Position numbers and translations under genes: made by a program
Notes under the pieces: model-generated
Seen by the model: only the letters and a program-made list of their open reading frames with translations
The model's database searches: none
Told to the model about the DNA's origin: nothing
Shown here: piece after piece, positions 25,667-33,329 of the stretch
How the letters are laid out: every line of letters begins with the position of its first letter
Numbering within the stretch: the first letter of the stretch is position 1
Assembly: GCF_013336795.1 (NCBI RefSeq)
Contig: NZ_JAAFZT010000024.1
Coordinates: 1-35,323, forward strand
Direction of reading: 5' to 3'
Source: Alteripontixanthobacter muriae
Lineage (GTDB): Bacteria > Pseudomonadota > Alphaproteobacteria > Sphingomonadales > Sphingomonadaceae
DNA length: 35,323 nucleotides

Positions 25667-26827
25667 TTGAAGTCCCTGCAGCGCGCCAACAACATCGAGG
25701 ATCTTCGCATTCTCGCGAAACGCAGACTGCCAAGGCCAGTATTCGACTACATTGACGGAGGCGCCGACGACGAAATTTCGCTCACCCGGAACACGTCAGC
25801 CTTTGCCGATTATGAGCTGATGCCTGATGTGCTTAGGGATGTATCCTCCGTGAGAACACAGACGACGCTGTTCGGCGAGCAGGTTCGATGGCCGCTCATG
25901 CTGTCGCCCACCGGCTTGACCCGCATGTTTCATGCGGATGCTGAATTGGCGGTGGCCCGGGCGGCAGCGATGCAGGGTCTGCTATATACTCTCTCCACCA
26001 TGGGAACGACGAGGCTGGAAGATTTAGCCGCGGCATTCGAAGGCCCGAAAGTTTTCCAAATTTATTGTTTTAAAGACCGCGGACTGACGACCGAATTTGT
26101 TTCCCGTTGCAAAGAGGCTGGGTTTCATGGCCTCGCGCTTACTGTTGACACTCCAGTCGCAGGCAACCGCGAGAGGGACCGGGTAAACGGTCTTTCACTC
26201 CCACCCAGATTGACGCTTAAATCGCTATTGAGCTTCGCACTTCGCGCTGGCTGGTCGCTGCCTGCCCTAACTGGCGCAAAGTTCGATCTCGCCAATGTCA
26301 GCCATCGGGTTGACGCTCTAGCCGCCGGGCCGATGAGCCTGTTCGACTACATAGGCGGGCAGTTCGATCGCTCGGTTACTTGGCGTGACGTAGAATGGCT
26401 CGCTTCGGAGTGGGGCGGGCCGCTGGCCGTTAAAGGCATAATCAAGCCCGAGGACGCCAAAAGGGCGATTGGGTCGGGAGCGACGGGCATCATCGTTTCC
26501 AACCACGGCGGACGTCAGCTCGACGGGGCACCTGCACCAATAAATCAGGTCGGTCTCGTTCGCGATGCGATTGGAGATGGTCCTGACGTCATCTGTGATG
26601 GTGGAATACGGCGAGGATCGGACGTAGTAAAAGCGCTGGCCCTCGGTGCAACAGCTTGCGCGATCGGTCGCCCTTATCTTTACGGATTGTCCGCGGGGGG
26701 CGAGGCAGGTGTGAGCCGTGCTTTGTCTATTCTTTTCGAAGAATTCGAACGAACGCTGATATTGGCCGGAGTGAATGACATTTCAGAGTTGAGCTACAGG
26801 CACATTCAACGCCTTCGAGACCTTTGA
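25667..26827 (+). CDS. FMN-dependent alpha-hydroxy-acid dehydrogenase (L-lactate dehydrogenase type)
   Basis: 386 residues with TTG start after AAGGAG. TIM-barrel FMN enzyme. Seen: FDYIDGGADDE (26-36), SPTGLTRMFH (80-89), QIY (131-133), TVDTPVAGNRERD (159-171), Lys256, SNHGGRQLDGAPA with catalytic His280 and Arg283, and DGGIRRGSDV (311-320). It oxidises an L-2-hydroxy acid (lactate, mandelate or a longer relative) to the 2-oxo acid. Together with the FAD enzyme at 21339 it covers both stereoisomers. It sits 99 bases behind the GntR gene with its own candidate operator. Confidence 0.93.
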   Translation: MKSLQRANNIEDLRILAKRRLPRPVFDYIDGGADDEISLTRNTSAFADYELMPDVLRDVSSVRTQTTLFGEQVRWPLMLSPTGLTRMFHADAELAVARAAAMQGLLYTLSTMGTTRLEDLAAAFEGPKVFQIYCFKDRGLTTEFVSRCKEAGFHGLALTVDTPVAGNRERDRVNGLSLPPRLTLKSLLSFALRAGWSLPALTGAKFDLANVSHRVDALAAGPMSLFDYIGGQFDRSVTWRDVEWLASEWGGPLAVKGIIKPEDAKRAIGSGATGIIVSNHGGRQLDGAPAPINQVGLVRDAIGDGPDVICDGGIRRGSDVVKALALGATACAIGRPYLYGLSAGGEAGVSRALSILFEEFERTLILAGVNDISELSYRHIQRLRDL

Positions 26828-26860
26828 CCTAGCCGCCACACGCTGCCACCCCAATAAAAC

Positions 26861-27220
26861 TCAGTGACCACCTTCAATCCACAGAACCCCCGCTTCTCGG
26901 AGCCTCCCTGCTAGCGCTGCTTCGATTTCCAGCGACTCCCATCCCAGCATAGGATTTAGATGCTCCACGAGATGTGGCAGCAGCCTGACTCCGAAGCGCC
27001 GGACTGCTCTGCTGCCTTTGTACCCGGCCTTGTGTTGATCGAAGCGCAAATCGGGATCACGAGAGGTCTGCCCAACATACAAGCCCCACCTACCCGTGCC
27101 GGACGGGTCGTGCAGTAAGATCAGATAAACCGAATGGCCGGCGCGCCGCTGCCTCCTGGTGGTCGCGCAAAATGTTCTCGTCACCTTCTCTGCTGTCCTG
27201 ATCCAGAGAGGGCTGCTCAT
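26861..27220 (-). CDS. Small GIY-YIG nuclease-like protein
   Basis: 119 residues. A degenerate GIY motif VYLILL (31-36), the YIG part LYVGQT (47-52), the conserved Arg59 in DLRFDQHK and a catalytic-type glutamate in SLEIEAAL (Glu98 or Glu100) mark a single GIY-YIG domain. Standalone proteins of this kind are widespread in Proteobacteria with unknown roles. The start is uncertain, since no clear ribosome binding site precedes the ATG and an N-terminal basic tail of about 28 residues lies before the domain. It converges with the hydroxyacid dehydrogenase, 33 bases away. Confidence 0.65.
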   Translation of the reverse strand: MSSPLWIRTAEKVTRTFCATTRRQRRAGHSVYLILLHDPSGTGRWGLYVGQTSRDPDLRFDQHKAGYKGSRAVRRFGVRLLPHLVEHLNPMLGWESLEIEAALAGRLREAGVLWIEGGH

Positions 27221-27341
27221 TTCTGATGCACTCGGAGCGGTGCGAGAGTGTACAAGACGTCGAGAGGGCGTCCGCGTCTATCTGCCGGATACATCTGGAG
27301 GTCATGTGAGAGCAATTCGGTCATCTACAGAGGGACGATTT

Positions 27342-27725
27342 TCATGTGAGGAAAAGGCGAATGACCTGACGCGGAGGTCGGGTCGGACGCCTTGAAGTGC
27401 TATCCATGCAGCACCAGCTGCTCAGAACATTCGTTAACACCTCCTCACCTCGCATAAACAAGGTGCTGAACTGGGCCCGAGCGCCTCTGGCGTGATTGGC
27501 TCGTACTTCGGCGACGATAATCTCGTCGGGCAACGCTGGGCGAAGGTACGAAATCTGGTGCTTCAGCGCTACCCAGAGATATCTCAGGACCACCTCCTTA
27601 GGCGCTACGGTCCTCCAATATGCAACCACCGCATCCTGCACCCATTTCAGGTATGCGGCATGGCTTACATATCCCAAACAGTCGGTATCATCGGGCTGGA
27701 TTTCAAAGGCGTAGGTATGATGCAC
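27342..27725 (-). CDS. Hot-dog acyl-CoA thioesterase (4HBT/YbgC-like)
   Basis: 127 residues. The 4HBT motif DDTDCLGYVSHAAYLKWVQDA (12-32; the catalytic Asp is 13 or 15) is followed by VALKHQISYLRPALPDEI, the typical strand-turn of the fold. The frame opens with GTG at 27725; no in-frame ATG is available and no clear ribosome binding site is seen, so the start is uncertain. It hydrolyses an acyl-CoA or acyl-ACP thioester in the cytoplasm; the substrate is unknown. Confidence 0.8.
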   Translation of the reverse strand: MHHTYAFEIQPDDTDCLGYVSHAAYLKWVQDAVVAYWRTVAPKEVVLRYLWVALKHQISYLRPALPDEIIVAEVRANHARGARAQFSTLFMRGEEVLTNVLSSWCCMDSTSRRPTRPPRQVIRLFLT

Positions 27726-28064
27726 TTGTTCGAACCATAGTTGAAGTGGGTTAGGATAGGAGTAGAATGAGCGTCTTCGCTCAAAAAAATAGCATAATCT
27801 GCTGTCCGTGACTGAATTTCATCTCAGCGTGCTAGATGATGGCCGGATCGCACCTGACGGACCCGTCTGAGCAAGCAGCCATGGAACGCAGCGTGATGAG
27901 GCGTTGAGACTTCCGAAGCCATCTACAAAGCTTCAGACCTCTCGAAACTGCAAACCGAGACGGTGGACCAAGACTTGGCGCATTTTACCAATCTTCACGA
28001 TCTCTGTAGAGAGTCGCTGCGAGGTCTTTCGTCCAAACGGCGCAACTGAGCCGGATTCTCTATT
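27726..28064. other. Gap without a recognised gene
   Basis: No convincing gene. A short frame in 27904-28049 (reading SEAIYKASDLSKLQTETVDQ) looks protein-like but has no start codon and may be a gene remnant. A small GAGCG-TCTT-CGCTC hairpin near 27760 is followed by a run of A, so it is not a terminator on either strand. Confidence 0.4.
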
Positions 28065-28080
28065 TGGCACGCTTTTTGTA
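28065..28080 (+). promoter_or_regulatory. Candidate sigma54 (-24/-12) promoter
   Basis: TGGCAC-N5-TTGTA. Against the consensus TGGCAC-N5-TTGCW only one base differs, and the spacing is exact. It lies 55 bases upstream of a 41-codon membrane mini-gene. No sigma54 activator is encoded nearby. Confidence 0.35.
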
Positions 28081-28090
28081 AGGCATGGTT

Positions 28091-28114
28091 CATCGGCGGA
28101 ATGGACCGCCGATG
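28091..28114 (+). ncRNA. 5'-UTR hairpin upstream of the mini-gene
   Basis: CATCGGCGG-AATGGA-CCGCCGATG: a perfect 9-bp GC-rich stem with a 6-base loop, ending 21 bases before the ATG at 28136. No T-tract follows, so it is more likely a leader structure (stability or translation control) than a terminator. Confidence 0.4.
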
Positions 28115-28135
28115 CTAAGTTGAGGAAATTTCGAC

Positions 28136-28261
28136 ATGCAGCACATCAACACCATCAGCGGCCGTTTCGCCGCTGCTGCCGCCTCTCTTGCAGTGTCGGC
28201 GCTGGTTTTCGCAGCGGCCATCGTCCCTGCCAGCCCCACCCTGACCGGCATGCTTGCATAA
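28136..28261 (+). CDS. 41-residue hydrophobic mini-protein
   Basis: ATG at 28136 with a good GAGGAAA site 6 bases upstream. The product starts MQHINTISGRFAAAAASL, continues with a hydrophobic alanine/valine-rich helix (about residues 12-31) and ends TGMLA. It looks like a small membrane protein or a secreted peptide with a signal sequence. I recall similarly built short proteins in sphingomonads but cannot name a family. Leader hairpin and candidate promoter upstream support that it is a real gene. Confidence 0.6.
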   Translation: MQHINTISGRFAAAAASLAVSALVFAAAIVPASPTLTGMLA

Positions 28262-28408
28262 GCGTCTTCAGCTCATGAGCAAAAACAGGAGGGGAGCAGC
28301 GATCCTTCGCAGTCAAAGGCGAGCCGCAACTACGATGCGCGTTGTTCTTGGACTGACGAATGCTGTCCTTGCCAAGTTTTTGGTGCAACACCCGACAAAG
28401 CGCGCGAA

Positions 28409-29263
28409 GGTGGTCTGGGCCGTGCACATGCGCTCGAACTCGCACGTCATGGCGCCAGGGTTGTGGTCAATGATCTGCAGTCTGCCGCGCTTGAACCGGT
28501 GGTCGACGAAATTCGATCGGTCGGCGGAGAAGCGATCGGCTGGGCAGGGTCTGTAACCGACGCGGAGACGGTCGACCGCATGGCGGCCGCTGCTGTGGAC
28601 CGTTGGGGCCGGATTGATATCCTGATCAACAATGCCGGTATCCTGAGGGACAAGAGTTTCGCCAAAATGGAACTCGAAGATTTCCGCCTCGTCCTTGATG
28701 TTCATCTAATGGGCGCCGCGACTTGCACGAAAGCTGTGTGGGACAGGATGCGGGCGCAGAAATACGGAAGAATTGTCATGACGACCTCGTCCTCGGGGCT
28801 CTATGGCAACTTCGGGCAGGCCAATTACGGTGCGGCAAAGATGGCGCTTGTAGGACTCATGCAGACACTCGCTATTGAAGGCGAGAAGTACGGCATAAAG
28901 GTCAACTGCCTGGCACCAACTGCGGCAACGCAGATGACGGGGGGAGTGTTGTCCGAGGAGGCGCTGGCGTCTCTTGATCCGGCGCTCGTCAGTCCCGGCA
29001 TCGTCCACCTCTGCAGCGAAGATGCGCCAACCCGAACCATTCTGTGTGCCGGTGCAGGGCATTTCGCCACAGCCAACGTGACTCTCACGAATGGCTACAC
29101 CGTGGGCAGGGCAGATGACGCCGCACTAGAAGTCTCCGCTAATTGGGCAAAGGTCGCTGACCGAAAGAACGAGATCGTCCCCGCATATGGCTTTGTTCAA
29201 GGGGAGCGTGAACTCGCGAGCACCGGTATCCAGGTGGAGGACTTTACAGTGGTTCACGGTTGA
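28409..29263 (+). pseudogene. Short-chain dehydrogenase lacking its N terminus
   Basis: The recognisable frame starts within the nucleotide-binding loop (GGLGRAHALELARHGARVVVNDL) and runs to the natural end. NNAGILRDKSFAKM, TSSSGLYGNFGQANYGAAK (Ser, Tyr, Lys catalytic set) and KVNCLAPTA place it with the multifunctional-enzyme-type (HSD17B4-like) 3-hydroxyacyl-CoA dehydrogenases of fatty-acid or steroid side-chain degradation. The first strand and TGAG part (about 18 residues) are missing, and the frame upstream of 28409 is unrelated and has no ATG. A GTG at 28463 could be used, but the product would lack the NAD loop. Probably non-functional. Confidence 0.75.
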
Positions 29264-29413
29264 TGCTGCCCCTCTTTTAACAGTTCGCTGTTCTGCTGGC
29301 ACAAAGAGCAACTATACCTTCCGAGGGCTCTCTCAGAGCCGATGCACCTGCCGGTAAAAGATGGGCGGGCAGGGCGGTGTTTTGGCCCGCAAGAAGAAAG
29401 CTGTCAGCTCATT
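29264..29413. other. Intergenic stretch before the second IS6 remnant
   Basis: No gene seen. It contains a GGCTCT-CTC-AGAGCC hairpin (29326-29340) about 60 bases behind the SDR stop, without a T-tract. Confidence 0.4.
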
Positions 29414-29506
29414 CAGCTACTTCAACTCCTCTCATGAGGTGAACCTCGCGGCCTGTGCCACGCAGGAGAAGGGCAGAGCTGCGCCGATCAGAGACAAGTT
29501 GCGACT
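29414..29506 (+). repeat. Diverged direct repeat, copy 2 (IS6 remnant end)
   Basis: Gapless match to 14961-15053 with 12 mismatches in 93 bases, same orientation. Only the tail of the transposase frame (FSYFNSSHEVNL) is left here; the body seen in copy 1 is absent. Confidence 0.85.
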
Positions 29507-29631
29507 AGACAGAGAGCACCCGTCGGCTGATCGACATTTGCAGCTCGGTACCTTTTTGCAGCCCTTAGCGATGGAACCTGTTGGGACGGAGCCGGTTCAG
29601 TAAAGGATTCAGCAGCATACGGAGCATTGCA

Positions 29632-30147
29632 ATGAACGCGGCCCAAGATCCCGAAGACCTCGACCTTGCCGCCAGGGCCGCTGTAACGATCGGCCGACCT
29701 GCAGATGCCCTGCGCCTTCTTTGGCTTGCGCCCGATACACTGCCGCGCATCATGTCCCACTTTGCAGATGTAGAACCGATCGACGAGCGCGTTGCGCAGT
29801 GGTCGATGGAAGCGCCTCTCGGGCGAACATTGCGCTGGCGCACACAGATCGAGGAGAAGGCGTCTGACCATTTGGCCTGGACCAGCTTGGATGGCGCGGA
29901 TGTGCCGAACGCCGGCGCATTGCAGTTCGCTCCCGCTCCTGGCGACCGTGGCACCGAAGTGACGCTTGACGTTCGCTTCGACCCGCCGGGCGGCCTCATC
30001 GGCGAAGGCGTCGCCAAGCTGTTTCACGTCGTGCCGCGTGAGATGGTGCTGAAGGCGCTCTACAATTTTCGCGCGCTCGCGCTGACGGGTGAAATCCCGA
30101 CCACCGAGCCCCAGCCCGCTGCTCGCAACGGCGGCATGGACAAGTAA
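29632..30147 (+). CDS. SRPBCC-fold (cyclase/dehydrase-like) protein
   Basis: 171 residues. ATG at 29632 has GGAG 7 bases upstream. The pattern RPADALRLLWLAPDTLPRIMSHFADVEPID, then WRTQIEEKASDHLAWTSLDGAD and GTEVTLDVRFDPP, is that of polyketide-cyclase-like START/SRPBCC proteins (strand-helix grip binding a hydrophobic ligand). It lies 12 bases before the zinc alcohol dehydrogenase, so the two form an operon; this pair recurs in proteobacteria. The ligand is unknown. Confidence 0.78.
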   Translation: MNAAQDPEDLDLAARAAVTIGRPADALRLLWLAPDTLPRIMSHFADVEPIDERVAQWSMEAPLGRTLRWRTQIEEKASDHLAWTSLDGADVPNAGALQFAPAPGDRGTEVTLDVRFDPPGGLIGEGVAKLFHVVPREMVLKALYNFRALALTGEIPTTEPQPAARNGGMDK

Positions 30148-30159
30148 AGGAGACAGGCG

Positions 30160-31323
30160 ATGCGAGCGCTATGCTGGAACGGTGTCAACGATTTGCGGGT
30201 GGAGACGGTCGCCGACCCGAAAATCCTCAACCCCAAGGACGTGATCCTCAAGGTGGGGCTATCCACCACTTGCGGGTCTGACCTGCACCTGATCGACGGC
30301 CTCATTCCGACGATGCGCGAAGGCGATATTCTCGGGCATGAGTTCATGGGAGAGGTGGTCGAGGTCGGAGCCGAAGTTACCAAGGTCAAGCGCGGCGATC
30401 GTGTCGTGGTGCCGTCCTTTGTTTCCTGCGGAGAGTGCTTCCATTGTGCACAGGAGCAGTACTCCCTGTGCGACACGAGCCATCCGAAACCCGAGCTGGC
30501 CGAACCGATCCTCGGTTATCCCACTGCAGGAATCTATGGCTATTCCCATGCTTTCGGCGGGTACTCCGGCGCGCATGCGGAATATGTCCGCGTGCCCTTC
30601 GCCGATGTCGACTGCTTCATCGTGCCGGAGGATGTCTCCGACGAGACGGCCTTGTTCATTTCCGACGCCGCACCCACCGGCTACATGGGGGCCGATTTCT
30701 GCAACATCCAGCGGGGCGATATCATCGCGGTCTGGGGCTGCGGCGGCGTCGGGCTGATGGCGCAGCAGAGCGCCATGATCATGGGTGCCGAAGGCGTCAT
30801 CGCGATCGACCGCTACCCTGAAAGGCTTGCCATGGCCGAAGCGCTTGGCGCGGTCGCGATAGACTACACCAAGGTCGATGTCGTCGAATTGCTCAAGGAG
30901 CTGACAGGTGGCCGTGGCCCCGACGCATGTATCGACGCGGTCGGAATGGAAGCCAGCGGGCAGGGAATGGAGCAGGCCTATGACCGCGTGAAGCAGGCCC
31001 TCTACCTCGAGACGGACCGCGGCTATGCGCTCCGCCAGGCGATGATGGCGTGCCGCAAGGGGGGTACTCTTTCGGTTCTCGGTGTCTACGGGCTAATGGA
31101 CAAGTTTCCGATGGGCATGATCATCAACAAGGGTCTGACCCTGCGCTCGGCTCAGCAGCATGGGCAAGCCTATGTGCCGCGTCTCCTTGAGCATGCACAG
31201 CGCGGCGAGTTGACGCCCGCACCTTTAGCAACTCACCGTTTCTCGCTTGAGGACGGGCCCAAAGGCTACGACATGTTCAAGCACAAGACGGATGGCTGCC
31301 TTCGCGCGGTGTTCGCTCCGTGA
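30160..31323 (+). CDS. Zinc-dependent alcohol/aldehyde dehydrogenase (MDR family)
   Basis: 387 residues, preceded by AAGGAGA. Catalytic zinc ligands Cys38 (TTCGSDLH) and His60-Glu61 (ILGHEFMG), structural zinc Cys90, Cys93, Cys96 and Cys104 (CGECFHC...C), and NAD loop WGCGGVGLM (192-200). The insert between domains and length resemble glutathione-independent formaldehyde dehydrogenase-like enzymes. It is probably NAD-dependent; the substrate may be an alcohol or aldehyde bound or delivered by the SRPBCC partner, which is inference. Confidence 0.92.
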   Translation: MRALCWNGVNDLRVETVADPKILNPKDVILKVGLSTTCGSDLHLIDGLIPTMREGDILGHEFMGEVVEVGAEVTKVKRGDRVVVPSFVSCGECFHCAQEQYSLCDTSHPKPELAEPILGYPTAGIYGYSHAFGGYSGAHAEYVRVPFADVDCFIVPEDVSDETALFISDAAPTGYMGADFCNIQRGDIIAVWGCGGVGLMAQQSAMIMGAEGVIAIDRYPERLAMAEALGAVAIDYTKVDVVELLKELTGGRGPDACIDAVGMEASGQGMEQAYDRVKQALYLETDRGYALRQAMMACRKGGTLSVLGVYGLMDKFPMGMIINKGLTLRSAQQHGQAYVPRLLEHAQRGELTPAPLATHRFSLEDGPKGYDMFKHKTDGCLRAVFAP

Positions 31324-31701
31324 TCGCTGATCGTGCGACTGTGACGAACGCTGTTACATGAAATGCACCGGTAGCAGTCGCGGTTCGAGGGCGGCATGCC
31401 TCGCCCTCGCACGCCAGCAAGCCCGATCGCGCCACTCGCATCCAGCATTACCGCGACCTCTACGAGCGCCAGCTGAAGTACTGAAAGCCGTATATCAGTA
31501 GGTTTGGGATTGTAGCTGTTATCTGAAAGCAAAGCTGCCGGGGAACGGCTCGTCTGATTAGGTCAGAGACCCGCTGGCGGTAGCAGAGACCGTAAATACC
31601 AAACCAGACCAGCAGCTAACAGCCTTCACCCGGCGTTCTCATCGGAACGACGCATCAGCGGTTCTGGTCGTCCACAACGGCGCCGCTGCCGTACGCCGTG
31701 G
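31324..31701. other. Gap between the dehydrogenase and the nuclease operon
   Basis: No intact gene. At 31386-31409 there is a perfect 8-bp stem (CGAGGGCG / CGCCCTCG) with an 8-base loop, about 60 bases behind the dehydrogenase stop; with no T-tract its role as a terminator is doubtful. Around 31439-31482 a short frame reads RIQHYRDLYERQLKY before a stop and may be the tail of a lost gene. Confidence 0.4.
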
Positions 31702-32412
31702 TCACCATTTGGCGTAACCAGCGGCGATGCCCACCAGCATGGCAATCTGATTTGGTGCAAGCCATCCTGCCGATGGAAGCGGATGAAGTTCATGCAGGCA
31801 ATCTACGGCCTGCCCGTTCTGCTCGCGAATTCCGAGACCATGCGGCCAATAGCAGGTGGTGACCTCTCCGTTTTCAGCTGCGTAGAAGTTTCCGGTGGCC
31901 CCGCTCAGGGTGATGGCCCCCTGGAAGCTGTCAAAAGGCTCCATCATAAAGTTCTGCATGCCCAAGCCGAGAATGCGCTGTGCAGCGTTCAGGGGCAGGG
32001 GGCGAGGCGCTGCAATTACGATGCGGCCGCGCTCGGCGCTGCTCGCCTGACCCAGAGCAAAGATCAAATTGTCGCGCTGCCATGTGACGAGAGCGGAAGC
32101 CTTGTCGACCGCTCCGATCAGGAACCGCCGATCACCGCCGGTCTCGTCAGCAAAGTGACAGGTGGCATGTGTTCGCCCGTCGGGTGGGTAGTGGCGATCG
32201 AGTAGCCTGCTCAGGGTGGCGAGGGCAGGCAGGGGATCGTCGGTTACATCCAGCCAGTCCATGAGACTGTAGATGAGCTCATCAGCATCGTACTCGCCGC
32301 CGCCTGCAAGCATCTCTTCAAGCCTGCTCCTGCGTATCCAGCATCCTTTTTCCGGTATCCCGTGGGCCTGCCATGTGCCGGGCTTCATCCTGAGCTCCAT
32401 GAACTCGGCCAT
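31702..32412 (-). CDS. Unknown protein, third gene of the nuclease-like operon
   Basis: 236 residues from the ATG at 32412, which has AGGAAG just upstream; a second ATG 8 codons earlier (32436) lacks a site. The sequence is mixed alpha/beta with no transmembrane helix. Notable stretches are DADELIYSLMDWLD, RIVIAAPRPLPLNAAQRIL and the ending GWLAPNQIAMLVGIAAGYAKW. I recognise no family. Its position, behind a nuclease-like gene and an unknown gene on the same strand, suggests a part of the same system. Confidence 0.6.
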   Translation of the reverse strand: MAEFMELRMKPGTWQAHGIPEKGCWIRRSRLEEMLAGGGEYDADELIYSLMDWLDVTDDPLPALATLSRLLDRHYPPDGRTHATCHFADETGGDRRFLIGAVDKASALVTWQRDNLIFALGQASSAERGRIVIAAPRPLPLNAAQRILGLGMQNFMMEPFDSFQGAITLSGATGNFYAAENGEVTTCYWPHGLGIREQNGQAVDCLHELHPLPSAGWLAPNQIAMLVGIAAGYAKW

Positions 32413-32475
32413 CTGACTTCCTGCGCGAAGCTTCATGTCAGACTCAGCTGATTGCCAGGGATAGCCTGAGGACGT

Positions 32476-33329
32476 TCAAGCGGGGGCACTGCTCGTCCTT
32501 GTTTCAGACGGGTGGGCAATGCTCTCCTCAGCGTCGGAATACTTGCCTACAACCCAGATGAAGCTCTGGATGTCGATCCGGTCGACTGGAGCGAGAGGGG
32601 ATGTCTGCCGCTCGGTCTCCGCCGCAAGGTCGAGCAGGGAGCAATACACCTCTGTATCCAGTTCTGCCCGGTACTCCTCTGCAAAGGAATGTCCTACGCG
32701 AACTGCAAAATCCTGCGTCACTGCAGGCTTCAGAAACATGTTCGTTTGTGGAGCCCACAGGAAGGAAAGATAAGTAGCGATGGGCCAGGAAACTCGGCCG
32801 GTTCGCGGCTCCACTGCGCGCATGCGGGCGAGCCCCTGTTCGTACTACCTGCCGCTATCAAGGCTGCGGCGCTCACCAGTTCAGGACCAGCACTGCTTCC
32901 CAGCATCTCGCGCTTGTGCTGCTGCTCATGCTGATGCGCGAGCAGGTTGGTACTGCTGACCACCTTCTTCAGCGAGGCCGCCTGTTCAGATGTAGGCTCG
33001 CTGGCTTCCTCCAGCGGAAGCAGTGAGGTCAGGAGCTCGCTTGCAGCAACCTTGTATGCGCGTTCTCGCTCGATGTACTCAGGATCTGCAAATCCGCGCG
33101 GATTGAACGAGCGAAATCGCGCGATCGCACCGTCGAACCCGAAGTAATCGGGATGGAGGCGACCGGCTTCTGAACGCAGCCGGTGGCGCAGGTGCTCAAA
33201 ATCACTGTCCTCGATCACTTCGCCGCGGCGACCGCCGCGCAGGACGAAGCCGCGGAAGAGTGAGCCGTCAGTGACGATGCGTAGCTTTGCATCTCCCATT
33301 GTCTCATCAGGAAGCGACTTCAGCGGCAT
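32476..33329 (-). pseudogene. Unknown protein, second gene of the nuclease-like operon, frameshifted
   Basis: The ATG at 33329 overlaps the nuclease-like stop (ATGA). The frame runs about 160 codons (RIVTDGSLFRGFVLRGGRRGE, then HPDYFGFDGAIARFRSF) and then goes off near 32842-32846. The other frame continues plausibly (YEQGLARMRAVEPRTG, FLWAPQTNMFLKPAVTQDF, PVDRIDIQSFIWVVGKY) to a stop at 32476. One missing base would restore a protein of about 284 residues, so this is a mutation or a sequencing error. The ending P-x-D-x-I-D-x-Q-S-F-I-W-V looks like a conserved motif, but I cannot assign a family. Confidence 0.65.

Noticed and set aside
27755-27790. GAGCG-TCTT-CGCTC hairpin followed by seven A
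   Set aside because: A terminator needs a T-run after the stem; on the + strand it is an A-run and on the minus strand the T-run comes before the stem.
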